Source of the DNA: Sulfurimonas sp. hsl 1-7
Lineage (GTDB): Bacteria > Campylobacterota > Campylobacteria > Campylobacterales > Sulfurimonadaceae
Length of the DNA stretch: 64,000 bases
Direction of reading: 5' to 3'
Assembly (NCBI RefSeq): GCF_030577135.1
Contig: NZ_JAUIRR010000003.1
Location: 122,887-186,886 of the forward strand
Under the pieces are notes generated by a model that was not told where the DNA came from, searched no databases, and saw nothing but the letters and a program-made list of their open reading frames with translations. A program made the position numbers and the translations under genes. Positions 62,685-64,000 of this stretch are shown here, one piece after another. Positions within the stretch are counted from its first letter, which is position 1, and every line of letters starts with the position of its first letter.

Positions 62685-62776
62685 TAATACATCCTCGTTA
62701 TCCTATAAGTTTATACTTTTTGTTAAAAGTTTCATGGCTTTCCTTTATTGTTGAATTTAATATATTCATATTTCTA

Positions 62777-62953
62777 TTACTTATAAGTATATTTGTAAGG
62801 TTCACTTATTGCTTCTGCTGCTCTTGTAGCAATATCATCTACATTTTTGACATACCCTGTTTCTAGGCTATAGATAGGATAAGTATAATATGCTCCAATG
62901 AATAGAACGACAACAATTATAACTATTATTTTATCTAATATACTAAGTTTCAT
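62777..62953 (-). CDS. 58-residue single-span membrane peptide
   Basis: A frame from ATG at 62953 to TAA at 62777, 58 residues. It has a good ribosome-binding site (AAAGGA, 6 nt before the ATG). An N-terminal membrane helix (about residues 8-23, KIIVIIVVVLFIGAYY) is followed by a soluble tail (YVKNVDDIATRAAEAIS). It lies upstream of the DUF3800 gene in the same direction with 92 bp between. No family is recognised; it could be a toxin-like or regulatory membrane peptide, or just a small hypothetical. Confidence 0.5.
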   Translation of the reverse strand: MKLSILDKIIVIIVVVLFIGAYYTYPIYSLETGYVKNVDDIATRAAEAISEPYKYTYK

Positions 62954-63258
62954 TTAATTCCTTTTTATTTAATGGTTTAATTATAAGAAAAATAGATCTT
63001 CATTTTCAGAAACTTAGTATTTTTTGATTAAGTTGACAGTTGTTTATGAATTAAGTAAGAGTATCAATATTTCTTAACACAGGAGTTAATATTGGAATGC
63101 CCCCTATAAACTAGACACTTTATAATTCAACAATATCTTACTTTTGGAGCATAGTTAGCAATGATATGATTTCCGTATTCCACAAAGTGTTGAAAATGTT
63201 AAAAGTTTAAATTCTCTAAAACTCTCAAGAGTTTAGGAATAAAAACAAGAGTTTATAG
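62954..63258. other. Gene-free region before the DUF302 promoter
   Basis: About 300 bp without a credible gene. A small inverted repeat AAACTCT/AGAGTTT lies at 63219-63234. Otherwise it is AT-rich sequence with no RNA gene or repeat element visible. Confidence 0.5.
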
Positions 63259-63291
63259 TTTTACATTAATTTTACACTCAATCGTTACACT
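63259..63291 (+). promoter_or_regulatory. DUF302 gene promoter with sox-type TTTTACAT repeat
   Basis: TTTTACAT (63259-63266) and TTTTACAC (63270-63277) in 11-bp phase, 8 bp, then -10 TACACT (63286-63291). Over 39 bp from the first repeat it matches the soxX promoter at about 31 positions, with no gaps. It implies control by the same regulator. Confidence 0.7.
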
Positions 63292-63317
63292 TTCCCTAAC
63301 AATTAAAAGGATAAACA

Positions 63318-64000
63318 ATGAAAAAGATAGTTGTATTACTGCTAAGTGCTATCTCACTTATGGCACAAGGTGATCTGCATCTCTTTAGTGTAGATAATAA
63401 GTCTGGAGCACTGACTCCTAAAGTGATCGAAAAGAGCTTTGTAAAGAATGGCTTTACAGTAACTCTTAACAACGATATGACGGGACCGTTTAAAAAACAG
63501 TTTCAAAAGAGCGACTTTAAAGTTTTTAATCTTATGACGGTAGTTGAACCAAAACTTGCAGATAAACTTGTTAAAAAGTTTCCTAAAGCAGGTGTATTTA
63601 TCCCTATGGGTGTTGGAATCTACCAAGCTAATGATGATACTTCACTCCATGTAAGTATTTTAACATCTGAGGCACAGGCAAAAATCATCGGTATCAACAA
63701 CAACGATCTTTTAAAAGCAATTGAGAAAAGTGCAATCAAAAGTATCACACAAGCGCTACCAAATGCAAAACATACAATGAGCGAAGACTCTTTAAAAGAG
63801 AATCGTGACCTTGTTACGCTTTATGAGTATGAGCTTGATGATGCTGATGAATTTGACGATGCAAAAGAGGAGATCAAGATGTCTTTAGAGAGCAATTTTG
63901 CACCAAAAGGTTTTATCGTTCCTGCTACACTTGACTATGAACTGGGAGTACTAAATGAAGATGCAGAATCTCCATTTGATTTTTACGAGTCTTACTCTAT
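63318..64000 (+). CDS. Periplasmic DUF302 protein (cut by window end)
   Basis: About 227 residues are visible from the ATG behind AAAAGGA. It has a signal peptide (MKKIVVLLLSAISLMA). Segments such as SFVKNGFTVTLNNDMTGPFK, FNLMTVVEPKLADKLVKKFP and GVFIPMGVGIYQ match the DUF302 fold, an alpha-beta domain found beside sulfur-oxidation and hydrogenase genes. Possibly a second copy of the domain begins near residue 150. Its promoter matches the soxX promoter closely. Confidence 0.8.
   Translation, partial: MKKIVVLLLSAISLMAQGDLHLFSVDNKSGALTPKVIEKSFVKNGFTVTLNNDMTGPFKKQFQKSDFKVFNLMTVVEPKLADKLVKKFPKAGVFIPMGVGIYQANDDTSLHVSILTSEAQAKIIGINNNDLLKAIEKSAIKSITQALPNAKHTMSEDSLKENRDLVTLYEYELDDADEFDDAKEEIKMSLESNFAPKGFIVPATLDYELGVLNEDAESPFDFYESYS

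Noticed and set aside
63219..63234. AAACTCT/AGAGTTT inverted repeat as a terminator
   Set aside because: No gene ends nearby on the plus strand, the stem is short with a loop of 2-4 nt and no U-tract follows.
59713..63317. Prophage or transposon
   Set aside because: No integrase, transposase, phage structural gene, tRNA attachment site or terminal repeats are seen. Only accessory gene content and position support insertion.
1..64000. tRNA or rRNA genes
   Set aside because: Intergenic regions were read on both strands and none shows a cloverleaf-like arrangement or rRNA sequence; without a covariance search short RNAs could still be missed.

Overview
The window reads as chromosome of an AT-rich, sulfur-oxidising member of the Campylobacterota, most like Sulfurimonas or a close relative. 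The main clues are a compact soxXYZAB locus, a Campylobacterota-style glutamine synthetase without the adenylylation tyrosine, a DUF342/FapA protein, many Cache/GGDEF/EAL proteins and low-GC codon use. This placement is an inference from gene content; no rRNA or tRNA is present to confirm it.

Region 1 (1-20.0 kb, extended by one gene to 21.8 kb) is a phosphate-response locus. On the minus strand a DUF3450 protein, a TtpC-like long ExbB, ExbB, ExbD, TonB, a TPR protein and a large TonB-dependent receptor form one tightly coupled operon with the gene order of the Vibrio TonB2/TtpC system. Next come a duplicated beta-helix lipoprotein, phoB, a porin, pstS, pstCAB-phoU-phoR, a 76-residue unknown, a bifunctional OlsF-like ornithine-lipid synthase and an EAL-CBS-GGDEF protein. 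Seven promoters across this stretch share one architecture: two TTGTAAT-like half-sites 11 bp apart, then exactly 10 bp, then a -10 hexamer. This is the layout of PhoB-dependent promoters, so the region looks like one Pho regulon: import of a phosphorus source over the outer membrane, Pst uptake, and replacement of phospholipid by phosphorus-free ornithine lipid.

Region 2 (21.9-27.6 kb) holds glnA, a soluble histidine kinase, a small CxxC protein, a TatD-like remnant protein, a J-domain protein and leuA. Region 3 (27.5-42.7 kb, minus strand) is a long run of overlapping genes: DUF523, alaS, a CopD-like membrane protein, maf, a Cache-GGDEF protein, a BioF-like enzyme, an orphan peptide-type ABC ATPase, PBP1A, and a LolCDE-like ABC exporter with a LolA-like protein and two beta-barrel proteins. 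Region 4 (42.7-49.3 kb) holds fapA-like DUF342, an aldehyde dehydrogenase, two small c-type cytochromes, yraN and a stand-alone cysteine-type formate dehydrogenase.

Region 5 (49.3-59.7 kb) is the sulfur-oxidation locus: a periplasmic Cache protein, an OmpR-type regulator and its kinase, then soxX-Y-Z-A-B, a porin, a SoxH-like metallo-hydrolase, a SoxW-like thioredoxin and a DsrE-like protein. Region 6 (59.9-62.95 kb, minus strand) is an accessory patch with a DUF4209-like protein, a DUF3800 protein and a 58-residue membrane peptide. Beyond it a DUF302 gene (cut by the window end) carries almost the same promoter as soxX, so it is probably part of the same regulon and separated from it by the accessory patch. 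No tRNA, rRNA, CRISPR array, insertion sequence or prophage was found.
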